Source: Clostridium sp. 12(A) (lineage in GTDB: Bacteria > Bacillota > Clostridia > Lachnospirales > Lachnospiraceae). From it: 64,000 nt of DNA. Positions 61,685 to 64,000 of the stretch are shown in pieces. Made by a program: the position numbers and the translations under genes. The notes under the pieces were generated by a model, which saw only the letters and a list, made by a program, of their open reading frames with translations, was not told the origin of the DNA and ran no database searches. Within the stretch, counting starts at the first letter, position 1, and each line of letters begins with the position of its first letter. The stretch is taken from NCBI GenBank assembly GCA_000526575.1, contig JAGI01000003.1:310001-374000 (forward strand), given 5' to 3'.

Positions 61685-62866
61685 TCACACCTCCTTTTGC
61701 CTCCATTCCCTTAGGAAATCAGGATTAAAGACAGGACCTTCTTTTGCATCGTAAACCTTTTTTCCCATGGAATAGGTGGCAATGGTACGGTATTCATCGT
61801 TAATTACCACAAAATCTGCATCTTTTAAAGCCTTCAAGGAGCCTTTATTCCTTTCAAACCCATACTTCCGGCTGGGGTTTAGAGAGAACATGGGCCAAAC
61901 CTTCTCCATTGGCATGTGAAGCTTCTCCACCAGATTGCCGATTCCATATAAGACCGGCTGGCTGGAACCCATGAGGCGCCCGGTATCTGTAAGAACAAAC
62001 CCATCCTTGGATACGTGAATGGTCATGCCTTCTTCAAATCCACGATAGACGCCCTCAGGAGCACCGGAGAATGGAGTACAGTCGGATATCATCATAAAAC
62101 GCTCTGTGGACTTTATCCGAAAGAAAATTTCCAGCATTTCCAGGGAGATATGCATGCCGTCACAAATCACTTCGCAATCCACCTTGTCATTTAAAAGGGC
62201 TGCTCCAAGGCCCCCCACATCTCTGTGGTGAAGTCCGGTCATCACATTGCCTGTATGGGTGGAAACAGAGAAGCCATGCTCATAGGCCCTCTTTGCTTCT
62301 TCATAATTACTATCACTGTGGGCCATGGCCAGAACCACTCCCTCATTCAGGAAATACTCTGCCAAAGGGGCAATTCCCGGTATCTCAGGGGCCATAGCTA
62401 CCAGTTTTAAAAGTCCCTGTCCATGGGAAACCATTTGTTTTGCTGTCTCTAAGGAAACCTCCGGCCAGCCGGTTCGCACTCCTTTTTCTCCTGTCCGGTT
62501 TAACCAGGGGCCTTCGCTGTGAATGCCAAGAATGGAGGCCCCCTCATAATGTTCTTTTGCTGCTCTTGCGACTGCGGCAATGGCAGATCGTTCTGCTGTG
62601 GGAAACACATTGGTGATTCCCTGAGAAGCACAGCCTTTAAGATAGCCTTTGATTTCTTCCTGGGTTACTTCTCCTGAAAGACCAAAACCGCAGGTTCCAT
62701 GATTATGGGTATCAAAGATTCCTGGAATGATACGCATATCCCCATAATCAATGATTTCCTCATTATCTGTACGGGGCAGAAACTCCTTTATGGTTCCATC
62801 TTCCACTATCAGAAACCCATCTTTTAAGCCGTCTTCCATGTAGATTCGTCTCGATTTTACAATCAT
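61685..62866 (-). CDS. nagA: N-acetylglucosamine-6-phosphate deacetylase
   Basis: 393 aa. Amidohydrolase with HxH at H54-H56 (FDTHNHGTCGFG), GIHSEGPWLN (metal Glu), MAHSDSNYEEA, STHTGNVMTGLHHRD and the late SDCTPFSG Asp. Deacetylates GlcNAc-6-P to GlcN-6-P. In operon between the PTS IID gene (17 bp upstream) and chbG; no nagB in the window. Confidence 0.95.
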   Translation of the reverse strand: MIVKSRRIYMEDGLKDGFLIVEDGTIKEFLPRTDNEEIIDYGDMRIIPGIFDTHNHGTCGFGLSGEVTQEEIKGYLKGCASQGITNVFPTAERSAIAAVARAAKEHYEGASILGIHSEGPWLNRTGEKGVRTGWPEVSLETAKQMVSHGQGLLKLVAMAPEIPGIAPLAEYFLNEGVVLAMAHSDSNYEEAKRAYEHGFSVSTHTGNVMTGLHHRDVGGLGAALLNDKVDCEVICDGMHISLEMLEIFFRIKSTERFMMISDCTPFSGAPEGVYRGFEEGMTIHVSKDGFVLTDTGRLMGSSQPVLYGIGNLVEKLHMPMEKVWPMFSLNPSRKYGFERNKGSLKALKDADFVVINDEYRTIATYSMGKKVYDAKEGPVFNPDFLREWRQKEV

Positions 62867-62883
62867 GTTTCATCCTCTCCCTT

Positions 62884-63702
62884 TTAGAATATTCCAATAA
62901 AGGCTCCAATAAAGGCAAAGGCAAAGATTCCAACAATCAGCTGTACCGGGCGTCTGCCCTTTTTAATCAGTCGCATCAGGAATAATACAAGAATGATGCT
63001 CAAAATACCAGGAAAGATGGAATTTAATACATCTAAGATCACCACAGAGGTCTTTCCCATCTGAATGGTCCAGTTAAGAGGAACATTAACAATGCCTGCC
63101 GTCATCGCTCCTACCATGGTAACTCCCAGAATAGATGCTGACTTTCTAAGAGCCGGCATGAGTCCGGAGCTGAATATCTTATCGATAAATGAAGTTCCGT
63201 AAATGTATCCGAATTTGACACCAAAATATTTTAAAATAGACTGGGTGATGCCGTACAAAAAGATAAATATAGGGACTCCTAAAAAGTTTCCCTGTGAACA
63301 GAGTCCGATGGCAACGCCTGCTGCAATGATTCTCAAACAGTTAAAGAACAGGGAATCGAACATGCCTGCCGTAGGTCCCATTAATGCTGCTTTAATGCTT
63401 TCAATGGTCTTTGCGTCAACCGATTGTTTCTCCTTGTGCTCCTTTTCCATGGCATAGGATAGTCCGGCGATAAAGGAAAATGGAACAGCGTGTGTATTAA
63501 AAAAATTCTGATGTCTGGCGTAAGCCTCTTTTTTTCCTTCCTCATCGCCTTCGTAGGTTTTCTCGATGGCTGGCTGCATGGTAGCGGTAAAGCCATTGGC
63601 CTCCATCTTGGTCATATTAAAGGACAAAAAGGTCAAATGAGAACGGATAAACATAGATTTTAAGACTTTCTTTTCTTCAATGCTTAAATTTTTCTTTTCC
63701 AT
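62884..63702 (-). CDS. PTS mannose/fructose/sorbose family IID component
   Basis: 272 aa membrane protein of the EIID-Man family (FIRSHLTFLSFNMTKMEANGF start, GMFDSLFFNCLRIIAAG, TAGIVNVPLNW). Works with IIC to translocate and, with IIAB, phosphorylate sugars. The nagA-chbG operon indicates an N-acetylated amino sugar or chitooligosaccharide substrate. Its ATG overlaps the IIC stop by one base. Confidence 0.93.
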   Translation of the reverse strand: MEKKNLSIEEKKVLKSMFIRSHLTFLSFNMTKMEANGFTATMQPAIEKTYEGDEEGKKEAYARHQNFFNTHAVPFSFIAGLSYAMEKEHKEKQSVDAKTIESIKAALMGPTAGMFDSLFFNCLRIIAAGVAIGLCSQGNFLGVPIFIFLYGITQSILKYFGVKFGYIYGTSFIDKIFSSGLMPALRKSASILGVTMVGAMTAGIVNVPLNWTIQMGKTSVVILDVLNSIFPGILSIILVLFLMRLIKKGRRPVQLIVGIFAFAFIGAFIGIF

Positions 63703-64000
63703 TAGAAAAAATCCTCCTCATCGTCTGATGGCTTCTGTTCCGATGCCACCATGGAATTTTTTACATCAATCAATTGCTTTTCGTAGAAGAACATGGTAAT
63801 TGCAATGGCTCCTCCGATGATTGCGATGGATAAGGAATCCATTTTAAGAATTTTAGCCATTACATATCCAACAAAGAAGAAGCTGGCTACATCCTTGGAC
63901 CAGATCATGGAGATCAGGATGGCAAATCCAACTGCCACCATCATACTGGAAGCTGCTGTTAATCCAGTCATGACAAATGGAGGAAGTGCAGCAAGGGCAC
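63702..64000 (-). CDS. PTS mannose-type IIC component, partial
   Basis: The last 98 or so codons of an EIIC gene; the frame continues open past the right edge (ALPPFVMTGLTAAS is visible in-frame at the boundary). Hydrophobic helices and the sequence style match sorbose/mannose IIC subunits. It precedes IID in the same operon. Confidence 0.9.
   Translation of the reverse strand, partial: ALAALPPFVMTGLTAASSMMVAVGFAILISMIWSKDVASFFFVGYVMAKILKMDSLSIAIIGGAIAITMFFYEKQLIDVKNSMVASEQKPSDDEEDFF

Noticed and set aside
1-64000. tRNA genes, rRNA genes, CRISPR arrays or a prophage
   Set aside because: None seen: no cloverleaf-like clusters in the gaps, no spaced direct repeats, and only one recombinase gene without other phage genes.

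Overview
The window reads as a chromosomal segment of a low-to-mid GC, Gram-positive anaerobe of the class Clostridia, most likely a Lachnospiraceae member near Lacrimispora / Clostridium saccharolyticum. This is inferred from gene families and strong AGGAGG-type ribosome binding sites; no rRNA or other taxonomic marker is present. I saw no tRNA, rRNA or CRISPR array. About 62 genes are supported, most on the minus strand.

Layout: 1-3.4 kb holds a gene cut by the left edge, a Dxs-like synthase, and a MerR regulator with a YajO-like aldo/keto reductase behind a textbook MerR promoter. 3.5-8.1 kb holds gene remnants (MutT and a nuclease-like N-terminus), a PAS-GGDEF-HD-GYP protein and a secreted GH18 chitinase. 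8.2-16.0 kb is one long zinc-acquisition cluster transcribed leftward from a Fur/Zur gene: small Cys-rich membrane protein, ZnuA, ZnuC, ZnuB, a COG0523 GTPase, a GTPase-permease fusion, a TIGR03943 protein and a second COG0523 GTPase. 16.2-18.7 kb (plus strand) pairs a cytidylyltransferase-aminotransferase fusion with a methyltransferase. 19-20.4 kb is a lone tyrosine recombinase bracketed by a perfect 17-bp inverted repeat, followed by a chemotaxis receptor.

22-29.3 kb: ABC-F ATPase, AraC regulator, serine hydrolase, and a P-type cation ATPase whose leader looks like a yybP-ykoY manganese riboswitch with a legible terminator platform. 29.5-31.6 kb (plus): an AAA ATPase overlapping a TOPRIM-like gene, a candidate anti-phage pair. 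31.6-36.4 kb: amidohydrolase, pnp, rpsO and a small protein. 36.5-44.4 kb: a Pot-type ABC transporter running into adenine deaminase and an MTA/SAH-type deaminase, with a divergent LysR regulator. 44.5-53.3 kb: PRD/EIIA regulator, SGNH-like protein, larB-larC behind an intrinsic terminator, GT51 transglycosylase, LytTR regulator and a small Cys peptide gene. 53.3-64 kb: a second chemotaxis receptor, uxuA with an SDR mannonate oxidoreductase and AraC regulator, azlCD, a radical SAM protein, and chbG-nagA-PTS for amino sugars, cut by the right edge.

Best candidates for something undescribed: the GTPase-permease fusion in the zinc cluster, the ATPase/TOPRIM-like pair, the cytidylyltransferase-aminotransferase plus methyltransferase operon, and the inverted-repeat-bounded recombinase.
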